Assembly: GCF_015665295.1 (NCBI RefSeq)
Contig: NZ_JADFAJ010000020.1
Coordinates: 1-54,334 of the forward strand
Source of the DNA: Maricaulis sp.
GTDB lineage: Bacteria; Pseudomonadota; Alphaproteobacteria; Caulobacterales; Maricaulaceae
Reading direction: 5' to 3'
Length of the DNA stretch: 54,334 bases
The position numbers were made by a program, and so were the translations under genes. The notes beneath the pieces were generated by a model. That model was not told where the DNA came from and searched no databases. It saw nothing but the letters and a program-made list of their open reading frames with translations. Numbering within the stretch: position 1 is the stretch's first letter; each line of letters begins with the position of its first letter. Positions 35,908 through 42,901 of the stretch are shown here, one piece after another.

Positions 35908-36192
35908 ATGCGGAATTTCGCCTGGAAGAGTGCGCTTTTCCTGATTTGCTTGTTGAGCGGCCTTCTGGCGTTCTTCTTTATGTTGAAAGCCTTCTTGTCG
36001 GGTTGGCGCGAGGCGTTGTCTTTCGTGCCGTCCGCGATATCCGTGATGGGAATGACTGCCACGGCCATCTGGTTGTTGGCCCTGCTGCTCGCAACTGTGT
36101 TCAAGGTAGCGGATGTTTTCGAGACCCGACGCGTCAAGGCGTTACGCCGAGAGATAGGCGATCAGGTTGAGGTGCGAGTTCGCGAGACTTGA
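35908..36192 (+). CDS. Two-helix membrane protein, 94 aa
   Basis: A 94-residue protein with two hydrophobic helices (about 8-30, ALFLICLLSGLLAFFFMLKAF, and 44-70, AISVMGMTATAIWLLALLLA), ending in a basic/acidic tail (ETRRVKALRREIGDQVEVRV). It starts 3 nt after the amidohydrolase stop, with the end of that gene (GGAGTAGGGG) serving as ribosome binding site. No family recognised. Translation is probably coupled to the upstream gene. Confidence 0.6.
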   Translation: MRNFAWKSALFLICLLSGLLAFFFMLKAFLSGWREALSFVPSAISVMGMTATAIWLLALLLATVFKVADVFETRRVKALRREIGDQVEVRVRET

Positions 36193-36241
36193 TTATCCGG
36201 GCTTCGCCCAGACCTCCCCCTAAACCTCTTGCCAGCAGTGG

Positions 36242-36323
36242 GCCACCGGGGTTCAGCGTCGTCAAGGCCGCCTTCGGCGCCGCAATGCGGGCATGCGCCT
36301 TGACGACGCTGAACCCCGGTGGC
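36242..36323. repeat. 27-bp perfect inverted repeat with 28-nt loop
   Basis: The left arm 36242-36268 begins GCCACCGGGGTTCAGCG; the right arm 36297-36323 is its exact reverse complement. The loop itself contains the hairpin CGCC-TTC-GGCG. There is no T tract on either side, so it is not a standard terminator. A dispersed palindromic repeat (REP/MITE-like) or a bidirectional transcription stop are the main options. Confidence 0.85.
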
Positions 36324-36440
36324 GCAGTCTCGGCATGAGATTTAAGGCAGAGACCGGCTCGATTTGCGAGACCTTAAGGCATAGGCCGAGGGACATGCAC
36401 CTGCGCTACGTGTAACGTCCCAAAGTGCCAATGTCTCGAA

Positions 36441-36466
36441 GGGACACGGACCTTAGGTCCATGTCC
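36441..36466. repeat. Hairpin GGGACACGGACC-TTA-GGTCCATGTCCC
   Basis: Twelve-base arms with one C/A mismatch and a 3-nt loop, 24 nt downstream of the DUF6481 gene stop. A partial copy, GGGACATGCACC, lies at 36390-36401. It looks like a repeated palindromic unit that may also serve as a transcription stop. Confidence 0.7.
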
Positions 36467-36489
36467 CTGTGTTATCGTCGTTCAGGACG

Positions 36490-36837
36490 CTAGCGCTTGC
36501 GGGCCTTGCGGGCGGCGTAGCGCTCGTCACGGGCGGCTTTTTTGGCGGCTGCTTCGGCCACGAGCGCATCGGCGGCTTCGCGTTCCGCAATGAGGGCAGC
36601 TTCGGCCTGCTGGGCAAGCTCAGCTTCCTTGCGGGCTTGCGTCTCGGCTTTCACGCGTTCGCGCTCGATCCGCCGCGCTTCGCGTGCCTTGTCTGCCAGT
36701 TCCTGTTCAGCGCGCCGGGCCGCAAGCGTCGCCTCGTCCGGCTTTGGCGCATTCTTGAATTTCTCCAGAAGTTTCTTCTTGGCCTCCGCGGCGTTCTTGT
36801 TGCGGTCGACGAAACTCGGATTTGCGTAGTTTTTCAA
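36490..36837 (-). CDS. DUF6481-family protein, lysine/alanine-rich coiled coil
   Basis: A 115-residue, highly charged helical protein. The family opening is visible (NYANPSFVDRNKNAAEAKKK, then LLEKF), followed by a long coiled coil rich in Glu, Ala and Arg (ARRAEQELADKAREARRIER, ALIAEREAADALVAEAA) and a basic end (ARDERYAARKARKR). Homology-like sequence begins at a TTG codon (36837-36835) with AGGGA upstream. The longer ATG frame to 36873 adds residues foreign to the family, so TTG is preferred. Function of the family is unknown. Confidence 0.75.
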   Translation of the reverse strand: MKNYANPSFVDRNKNAAEAKKKLLEKFKNAPKPDEATLAARRAEQELADKAREARRIERERVKAETQARKEAELAQQAEAALIAEREAADALVAEAAAKKAARDERYAARKARKR

Positions 36838-36982
36838 ACTGATTTGGTCCCTGAGCCTGTGGAGCGCCGGCATGGCAGGTTGCCTGCTTCGACGCTTGGC
36901 CCCTTACTGCACTTGCTGACCGGCTCGCGCAAGCCTGTGCGGTCTCATATTCGATGCCCGTGGGTGAATTGCGCCGGATTTT

Positions 36983-37597
36983 TCAGATCAGCCCATACCC
37001 GAACGCCTGACGCTCGTGGTCGAGCAGCCAGCGTTTGCGCCATAGTCCGCCGCCATATCCGGTCAGCGATCCGTCAGCGCCGATGATGCGGTGGCAGGGG
37101 GTGACAATCGCGATCGGATTGGCGCCGTTGGCGCGTGCGACGGCACGGGTTGCTGTCGGTTGGTCGAGCGCTGCGGCCTGTTCGCCATAGCTGCGGGTTT
37201 CGCCGGCCGGAATGGCATGGAGGGCATCCCAGGCGCGCATCTCGAACGGCGTGCCCACCGGCGCACACGGGGTTTCGAACCTCGCTGAGCGGCCGGCGAA
37301 GAATGCCTTCAGCTCGGCGGCCAGTTGTCGGGTCGGCCCGGTGCGCCCGAACGCGATACCTGAATCAGCTGCGCGCTGAAGCTTGATGAGCTCGGTCGGC
37401 AGGAGGCCGCGTTCGAAGAATTCGAGCAGTCGCAGATGCGTGGCGTCGGCTATGGCCAGAAGCGGGCCGACCGGGCTGGGGATCCAGTCGGCCCGGAGGT
37501 TGGCCTCGGAGGGCGGGGTGCCGCCGAGCCGCTTTGCGAACGCCTGCCGGAAACCGGCGTCATCATCAAACAGGGGCTCGGCGTGTTCCGGCTTCAT
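36983..37597 (-). CDS. O6-alkylguanine-DNA alkyltransferase (Ada C-terminal type)
   Basis: A 204-residue suicide DNA repair protein. IVTPCHRIIGADGSLTGYGG contains the acceptor Cys168 and the essential PCHR. The preceding helix-turn-helix (AIPAGETRSYGEQAAAL, ATRAVARANGANP) is standard for AGT domains. SPVGPLLAIADATHLRLLEF is the N-terminal ribonuclease-like domain. The first 30 residues (DDDAGFRQAFAKRLGGTPPS) look like the last helix of an AraC-type HTH, suggesting descent from an Ada-like AraC-AGT fusion that lost its front part. Start at 37597 overlaps the SDR stop in ATGA. Confidence 0.9.
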   Translation of the reverse strand: MKPEHAEPLFDDDAGFRQAFAKRLGGTPPSEANLRADWIPSPVGPLLAIADATHLRLLEFFERGLLPTELIKLQRAADSGIAFGRTGPTRQLAAELKAFFAGRSARFETPCAPVGTPFEMRAWDALHAIPAGETRSYGEQAAALDQPTATRAVARANGANPIAIVTPCHRIIGADGSLTGYGGGLWRKRWLLDHERQAFGYGLI

Positions 37598-38352
37598 CGC
37601 ACGTAGCTGGCACCATTGATGTCGATACAGCTGCCGGTCGCGCTGCGGCAGGCTCCGGAGGCGAGAAAGGCGCACATGGCGGCGATCTCGTCGGGATGGG
37701 CCAGATCGCCGATCGGGATTTCAGCCTTGGCGCGGGCGCGGTCTTCCTCGTGCTGCGGTCCCATGCGGGTATCGATCCAGCCCGGCGCGAGGGCGTAGGC
37801 GTAGACGCCGTCATTGCCCCATTGCCGGGCAATCGTCTTGGTCAGCGACAGGAGGGCGCCCTTTGAGGCACCATAGGCCATGTGATTGCGGTCCTCGCCG
37901 CGATAGCCGGCGCGGCTGGCGATATTGATGATCGAGCCGCCGCCCGAGGCGACCATTTCCGGGATCGCGGCGCGGCAGATATCGGCCACTGCCATCAAAT
38001 TGACCTGCAGCGTTGTCGCCCAGCTGGTTTCCCAGTCCGTATCGGAACTGTCGAGCGGGCTGGCCCAATGGATGCCGGCATTGTTGACGATGATGTCGAG
38101 CCGGCCCGAGGCCAGGTGCAGGGCTGCGTCATATAGGTCTCGGCCGGCGCCGGGCTGCGACAGGTCGGCCTGGACGGCGCCGAGCGCCGCCGGTCCGATG
38201 GCCTGCACGGCGGTGTCGGCATCGGCCATGTTCTGATTGCCGTGCAGGACGACTTCGGCACCCTGGGCCGCGAACATGTGTGCCGCCGCCAGGCCGACGC
38301 CATGGCTGGAGCCGGTGATCAGGGCGCGCTTGCCCGTCAGTTGTCCCGTCAT
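37594..38352 (-). CDS. SDR family oxidoreductase
   Basis: A 252-residue classical SDR similar in style to 3-oxoacyl-ACP reductases. ALITGSSHGVGLAAAHMFA is the nucleotide motif, DIIVNNAGIHWASP the NNAG motif, SIINIASRAGYRG holds the Ser and YGASKGALLSLTK the Tyr/Lys. PGWIDTRMGPQ follows. It is the fourth gene of the leftward operon (serine hydrolase, GMC, ALDH, SDR, AGT), 7 nt after the ALDH stop. A role in oxidising or reducing an intermediate of the same pathway is likely. Confidence 0.88.
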   Translation of the reverse strand: MTGQLTGKRALITGSSHGVGLAAAHMFAAQGAEVVLHGNQNMADADTAVQAIGPAALGAVQADLSQPGAGRDLYDAALHLASGRLDIIVNNAGIHWASPLDSSDTDWETSWATTLQVNLMAVADICRAAIPEMVASGGGSIINIASRAGYRGEDRNHMAYGASKGALLSLTKTIARQWGNDGVYAYALAPGWIDTRMGPQHEEDRARAKAEIPIGDLAHPDEIAAMCAFLASGACRSATGSCIDINGASYVR

Positions 38353-38359
38353 TTCAAGC

Positions 38360-39781
38360 CTATTTCATCTGCTTCTTGGCGACGGTTTCGTACATCTTGC
38401 CATAGGGCGGGGCAAGCAGGCGGGAGGGGTGCCACTTGCCGGTGCGGAAGACCGAGCGCTCGTGGCTGAAGGTCAGGAAGCCGGCCTCGCCATGATAGGC
38501 GCCCTGTCCGGATGCGCCGATCCCGCCGAAGGGAAGGTCGGGCACGGAGAGGTGCAGCAGGTTGCTGTTGACCCCGACCCCGCCCGACAATGTGTTGTCG
38601 AGGATCCGGTCGGCCTGGATCCTGTCGGTTGAATAGACATAGAGCGCCAGCGGGTGGTCACGCTCATTGACGAATTCGGTCGCCGCGTCGAGCTCGGAAT
38701 AACCCACCACGGGCAGGATCGGCCCGAAGATTTCCTCTGTCATCAGCCGGCTGTCCAGCGGCGGGTTGAGGACGATGGTCGGCGGAATTTTCCGGGCCGC
38801 CTGGGCGGCCTGGGCATCATGCTTGGGCTGCAGGATTTCGGCGCCGCCGGCGCGCGCTTCCTCGATCATGCCGTTGAGGCGCTCATAATGCCGGTCCGAG
38901 ACAATGGCCGTGTAGGCATCATCGGTCGCGACATCCTTGAACTGGTGCCGGGCGACCTTGATGATTGCCTCGCCGAGCGCTTTTTCGCTGCCTTTCGGGG
39001 CAAGCACATAGTCCGGCGCGACACAGGTCTGTCCGGCATTGAAGAACTTGCCCCATGTGATCGATTTTGCTGCCGAGTCCTGAGGGTAGTTCGGGGTCAC
39101 GATGGCGGGTGACTTGCCGCCCAGCTCAAGGGTGACGGGGACGAGGTTCTCCGCCGCTGCCATGGCCACAAGCCGGCCGACCTGGGTCGAACCCGTGTAG
39201 AAGAGGTGGTCGAATTTCAGTTTCGTGAAGGCCTCGCCGACTGCCGGTCCTCCGGTGATCACGGTGACATGATCCTCCTCGAAAGCGCCGGCGAGGAGCG
39301 ACTTCATGATTTCGGCTGTGGCTGGTGTGTATTCCGACGGTTTGATCATCGCCCGGCAACCGGCGGCCAGGGCCGCGACCAGCGGGGCCATGGCAAGCTG
39401 GAAGGGATAATTCCACGGCGACACGATGCCGACGACGCCCTTGGGTTCGCGGCGGATCGTGGCCGAGCCGGGCATCAGCGTCATCGGAACGCCGACCTTG
39501 CGCGGCTTCATCCATTTGCCCAGATGCTTCCTGGCATGGCCGGCATCCTGGATCACGAAGGCGATCTCGGCGATCACGCTTTCCTGCTTGGCCCGGTTGC
39601 CGAAATCGCGGCTGATGGCCTCGGCGATGGCATCGGCATTCTTGCGACAGAGGTCGGCAACCCGGTCGAGATCGGCCTTGCGCTTGTCGATCGGCCGGTG
39701 GCGCTCGGCGCGGAAAGCGGTCTGCTGGGCCGCCAGAAGGGCCTTCATGCGTTCGATCTGCTTGGCTTCGGCTTCACTCAT
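38360..39781 (-). CDS. Aldehyde dehydrogenase (coniferyl-aldehyde dehydrogenase-like)
   Basis: A 473-residue NAD(P)-dependent aldehyde dehydrogenase of the short class-3/CalB-like branch. IVSPWNYPFQLAMAPLVAAL begins the cofactor site. LELGGKSPAIV has the general base Glu219, and FFNAGQTCVAPDYVL the nucleophile Cys253. EEIFGPILPVVGYSEL and NLLHLSVPDLPFGGIGASGQG are further family stretches. It oxidises an aldehyde to its acid. The gene sits 10 nt after the GMC alcohol oxidoreductase gene, so the pair can turn a primary alcohol into an acid for CoA activation. Confidence 0.93.
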   Translation of the reverse strand: MSEAEAKQIERMKALLAAQQTAFRAERHRPIDKRKADLDRVADLCRKNADAIAEAISRDFGNRAKQESVIAEIAFVIQDAGHARKHLGKWMKPRKVGVPMTLMPGSATIRREPKGVVGIVSPWNYPFQLAMAPLVAALAAGCRAMIKPSEYTPATAEIMKSLLAGAFEEDHVTVITGGPAVGEAFTKLKFDHLFYTGSTQVGRLVAMAAAENLVPVTLELGGKSPAIVTPNYPQDSAAKSITWGKFFNAGQTCVAPDYVLAPKGSEKALGEAIIKVARHQFKDVATDDAYTAIVSDRHYERLNGMIEEARAGGAEILQPKHDAQAAQAARKIPPTIVLNPPLDSRLMTEEIFGPILPVVGYSELDAATEFVNERDHPLALYVYSTDRIQADRILDNTLSGGVGVNSNLLHLSVPDLPFGGIGASGQGAYHGEAGFLTFSHERSVFRTGKWHPSRLLAPPYGKMYETVAKKQMK

Positions 39782-39791
39782 TGTGGCCTCC

Positions 39792-41396
39792 TTACGCGTT
39801 GTCTTCGGCGATCATGGCGGCCGCGCGGGTCGCGATCATGATCGTGGGTGCATTGGTATTGCCGCCGATCAGGCGCGGCATGACGGACGCGTCGATGACG
39901 CGCAGCCCGTCGACGCCGCGAACCCGGCAGCGACTGTCCGTGACCGCCAGCTCGCCTGATCCCATCGCGCAGGTCGAGGTCGGGTGGTAGAGCGTTTCGG
40001 CCCGGGCGCGGACATCATCCCGCAGCCCGGCCATCGTTGTGATATGGGCGCCGGGAAAGCGCTCTTCCTTGCGGTCATGGTCAAATGCCGGCGCGTTGAG
40101 GATATCACGCACCTTGGCCAGGCCGTCCGTCAAGACGTCGAGGTCGAATTCGTCCTCGAGATAGTTCGGCTGGATGGCCGGATGGTCGTTGGGGTCGGTG
40201 CTCTTGAGCGTGATCGCACCACGGCTTCTCGGATAGAGCTGGCAGACATGCAGGGTGACGCCATGCCCGCGAACCTTTTCCATGCCATGGGCATTGGAGA
40301 TCGCGGGGATAAAGACGAGCTGCAGGTCGGGCAGGTCGCCGGCATGCGCCGACTTGATGAAAGCCCCGCCCTGGACCGGATTGACCGTGAAGGGACCATC
40401 GCCGCGCAACGCCCAGCGCGCCACCATGTACATGTGGTGCGGCAGTGATCGTATCGAATTGCCGATCGAGGTTGCCGAATTGGTCCAGACCTGGGCCGTC
40501 ACGTCGAGATGGTCCTGCAGGTTCTTGCCGACGCCGGGCAGGTCTTGCTCGACGCTGACGCCTGCCGCCCGCAACTCGTCGGCCGGGCCAACGCCGGACA
40601 GGAGCAGGGTTTGCGGTGAGTTGATGGCTCCGCCCGACAGAATGACTTCCCTGCGGGCATTCAGGGTGCGGATCTCGCCCTCGATCTCGACCTCGACGCC
40701 GGTTGCGCGGCCATTCTCGATGACCACCCGGTGCACCATGGCGCCGGTCTGGACCGAGCAGTTTTCACGCTCGAGCGCCGGGCGCAGGAAGGCGTCGGCG
40801 GCCGAGCAGCGCTTGCGGCCTTTCTGGGTCACCTGGTAGGGGCCGAACCCTTCCTGGGCCGGGCCGTTGAAATCGTCATTGCGCTTGTACTGCAACTGGT
40901 CGCCGGCCTTGAGGAAATCCTCGGTCAGCGGGTTGAGCGGGGCGATGTCCTGCACCCAGAGCGGTCCGCCCGTGCCGTGCAGCTCGCTGGCGCCGCGCGT
41001 CTGGTGCTGGACTTCCTTGAAGGCGGGCAGGGCGTCCTTCCAGCCCCAGCCTTCAGCGCCATATTCGGTCTCCCACTCGTCATAGTTTTCCGGAGCCCCG
41101 CGCATATAGTGCATGGCGTTGATCGAGGAGGAACCGCCCAGCGTCTTGCCGCGCGGCCACAGCAGCTTGCGGTCGTTCAGCTGTTTTTGCGGTTCGGTCC
41201 AGTAGCCCCAGTTGAACTGCTCGCCGGTGACTGCGTATTGCAGCAGCATCGGCGTGCGGATGATCGGGCTGTTGTCGGTCCCGCCTGCCTCCAGAACGAG
41301 GACCGAGACGGCGGGATCGCGCGACAGCCGCTCGGCAACGGTGCAGCCGGCCGAGCCGGCGCCACAAATGATATAGTCGTAATCCACATTACTCAT
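39792..41396 (-). CDS. GMC-family FAD-dependent alcohol oxidoreductase (choline dehydrogenase-like)
   Basis: A 534-residue flavoprotein. YIICGAGSAGCTVAERLS is the FAD-binding GxGxxG (residues 12-17). LLWPRGKTLGGSSSINAMHY is the GMC signature 1, and EVILSGGAINSPQTLLLSGV the signature 2. The C-terminal active-site His region reads TLYHPTSTCAMG with NTNAPTIMIATRAAAM. Cytosolic or membrane-associated enzymes of this type (AlkJ, PEG dehydrogenase, choline dehydrogenase) oxidise primary alcohols. ATG at 41396 overlaps the preceding serine hydrolase gene by 8 bp (ATGAGTAA) and has GGAGG upstream. Confidence 0.93.
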   Translation of the reverse strand: MSNVDYDYIICGAGSAGCTVAERLSRDPAVSVLVLEAGGTDNSPIIRTPMLLQYAVTGEQFNWGYWTEPQKQLNDRKLLWPRGKTLGGSSSINAMHYMRGAPENYDEWETEYGAEGWGWKDALPAFKEVQHQTRGASELHGTGGPLWVQDIAPLNPLTEDFLKAGDQLQYKRNDDFNGPAQEGFGPYQVTQKGRKRCSAADAFLRPALERENCSVQTGAMVHRVVIENGRATGVEVEIEGEIRTLNARREVILSGGAINSPQTLLLSGVGPADELRAAGVSVEQDLPGVGKNLQDHLDVTAQVWTNSATSIGNSIRSLPHHMYMVARWALRGDGPFTVNPVQGGAFIKSAHAGDLPDLQLVFIPAISNAHGMEKVRGHGVTLHVCQLYPRSRGAITLKSTDPNDHPAIQPNYLEDEFDLDVLTDGLAKVRDILNAPAFDHDRKEERFPGAHITTMAGLRDDVRARAETLYHPTSTCAMGSGELAVTDSRCRVRGVDGLRVIDASVMPRLIGGNTNAPTIMIATRAAAMIAEDNA

Positions 41397-42654
41397 CGTC
41401 GGCCTCCATCTGTTCGGTCTGCATGTCGGGTCGGGTTGCGGCGGGGTCGTCACCATAACGGGCGGCGAGGGCCCGCATGGCGATGATCGACTCTTCCGTG
41501 CGAGCGCCCCAATCCGTGTCGGCGGCGGTGCGGGCGATCACGATATTGCGGCGCTCATCGACCCAGACATATTGGCCGTAGACGCCGGCCATGAAGTATT
41601 CGCCGTCATGGTTTTCCGGCACCCAGAAATGCAGGCCATAGCCACGATGGGCATAGACCGAGTCCGGCCCGGCTTCCTGGAAGGGCGCGTTGGGGCGGGT
41701 CGCCTGTGTGACCCAGCCTTCCGGCAGCAGGCGCTCGCCGTCCCAGATTCCGTCCTGCAGGTAGAACTGACCGAAACGGGCATAGTCCTCAAGCGTCGCG
41801 TTGAGGCAGCAATAGCCAATCGCCATGCCGTTCTCGCCGGGAATATTCTGGTTCCAGTAGGCCTCTCCGGTCATGCCCAGCGGCTGCCATATCCGGTCCT
41901 GGACGATATGGGCGAGGGTGTCGTTATAGACACCGCGCACCACGGCCGAGAGGACCTGGGTGTTGGCGCTGACATAGTGCAGGTCTTCACCCGGCGTCCG
42001 GTTGCGCTCTATATCGGCAACCAGGCGATCGATGTTTTGCCCGTAAATGTTGGCCCCGAGGAAGAGGCGGCGAATGTCTGAATCCGGGGCGTTGTAGTCT
42101 TCCTCGAAATCCATCCCGGCCGACATCATGAGAAGGTGGCGCAACGTGGTGTCGCCGTAATCGCTGCCGCCATATTGCGGCGCGAACATCTCGGCGCTCT
42201 GATCGAGATTGGCGATGCGCCCGTCCTGTATCGCCATGGCGATCAGGGTGGCGACATAACTCTTGCCGACCGACCAGGACGTGTGGCGCGAGCCGGCATC
42301 GGCACCGAGGCGGTAGGCCTCGTACACGACCTCGCCATTGTGCAGCACCATCAGCCCGGTGGTATCGCTGTCCGCCATCCAGTCGTCGACGGTACGATCA
42401 GCACCGCCAAAGCGGTAGCCGACGGCAACCGGTTGAAGGTTTCTCTCCAGATGGGTGGCCGATTCGGATGGGTTTATCGCGCGATAGGGGAAGACGGCCC
42501 CCATGTTGGTGAATGTTTCCACGAGCCGTTCCGGTTGGGTTGCGGCCTGGATTTCAGCCGGCGAATATTCCGACCAGGGCCGATAGAACCAGCCTGCGGC
42601 CGCGAGGGCGCCGGCGCCTAGAATCACGACTAAACCGATGATAAGTTTCTTCAT
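41389..42654 (-). CDS. Serine hydrolase, beta-lactamase class C-like esterase
   Basis: A 421-residue protein with an N-terminal membrane anchor (LIIGLVVILGAGALAAAGWF). The penicillin-binding fold is shown by TSWSVGKSYVATLIAMAI with the SxxK Ser/Lys, DLHYVSANTQVLSAVVRG with the second Tyr motif, and the C-terminal HRGYGLHFWVPEN/YGQYVWVDERRNIVIAR. Relatives include 6-aminohexanoate-dimer hydrolase and esterases rather than resistance enzymes. The anchor suggests a periplasmic active site. First gene of the leftward operon; start at 42654 has GGGGAG upstream. A GTGAACNNNGTTCAC-type palindrome lies 21 nt before it. It may release alcohols that the GMC enzyme then oxidises. Confidence 0.88.
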   Translation of the reverse strand: MKKLIIGLVVILGAGALAAAGWFYRPWSEYSPAEIQAATQPERLVETFTNMGAVFPYRAINPSESATHLERNLQPVAVGYRFGGADRTVDDWMADSDTTGLMVLHNGEVVYEAYRLGADAGSRHTSWSVGKSYVATLIAMAIQDGRIANLDQSAEMFAPQYGGSDYGDTTLRHLLMMSAGMDFEEDYNAPDSDIRRLFLGANIYGQNIDRLVADIERNRTPGEDLHYVSANTQVLSAVVRGVYNDTLAHIVQDRIWQPLGMTGEAYWNQNIPGENGMAIGYCCLNATLEDYARFGQFYLQDGIWDGERLLPEGWVTQATRPNAPFQEAGPDSVYAHRGYGLHFWVPENHDGEYFMAGVYGQYVWVDERRNIVIARTAADTDWGARTEESIIAMRALAARYGDDPAATRPDMQTEQMEADDE

Positions 42655-42675
42655 TTTTCTCCCCATGACAGCGAT

Positions 42676-42690
42676 TTGAACGCTGTTCAC
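42676..42690. promoter_or_regulatory. Putative operator, copy B of GTGAACNNNGTTCAC
   Basis: TGAAC-GCT-GTTCA (42677-42689), a perfect 5-bp dyad with 3-nt spacer, in the region between the serine hydrolase operon and the divergent TonB receptor. It is 21 nt upstream of the hydrolase start, almost the same spacing as copy A to the P450, which points to repressor-like control of both. Confidence 0.6.
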
Positions 42691-42901
42691 TCCTTAAGGT
42701 ACCAGAGTTGGGACAGGAGAAAAGGGTGAGATTTCCGACGGAATTTCAAAACGCTGGGTGAGGTATCCATGCATCAGGCCGGGCATGATTTTTGCGGAGG
42801 GGGGATAAACCGGCTGACAGAGGTGTCGAGCGGTGTTCATATATTGGACAGATGCGCGGAATGGTTGGCTAATAAAACCGCGCCACAGGGGAGAAAATCC
42901 A

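Larger units (their letters stand above)
36193..36489. other. Palindrome-rich gap between convergent genes
   Basis: A 297-bp gap without a gene. It contains a 27-bp perfect inverted repeat (36242-36323), a smaller GGGC-TTC-GCCC hairpin near 36200, an 8-bp palindrome CCTTAAGG (36372-36379), a GGGAC/GTCCC pair and a second strong hairpin (36441-36466). Composition is unlike a plain promoter region; neither flanking gene needs a promoter here because the two converge. Confidence 0.6.

Noticed and set aside
36242-36323. Integron attC site
   Set aside because: The repeat is a perfect dyad and lacks the R-box GTTRRRY core and the bulged bases of attC; no integrase is present.
41389-42654. Antibiotic-resistance beta-lactamase
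   Set aside because: The class C fold is present, but the membrane anchor, motif details and operon with alcohol and aldehyde oxidation enzymes point to an esterase or amidase.
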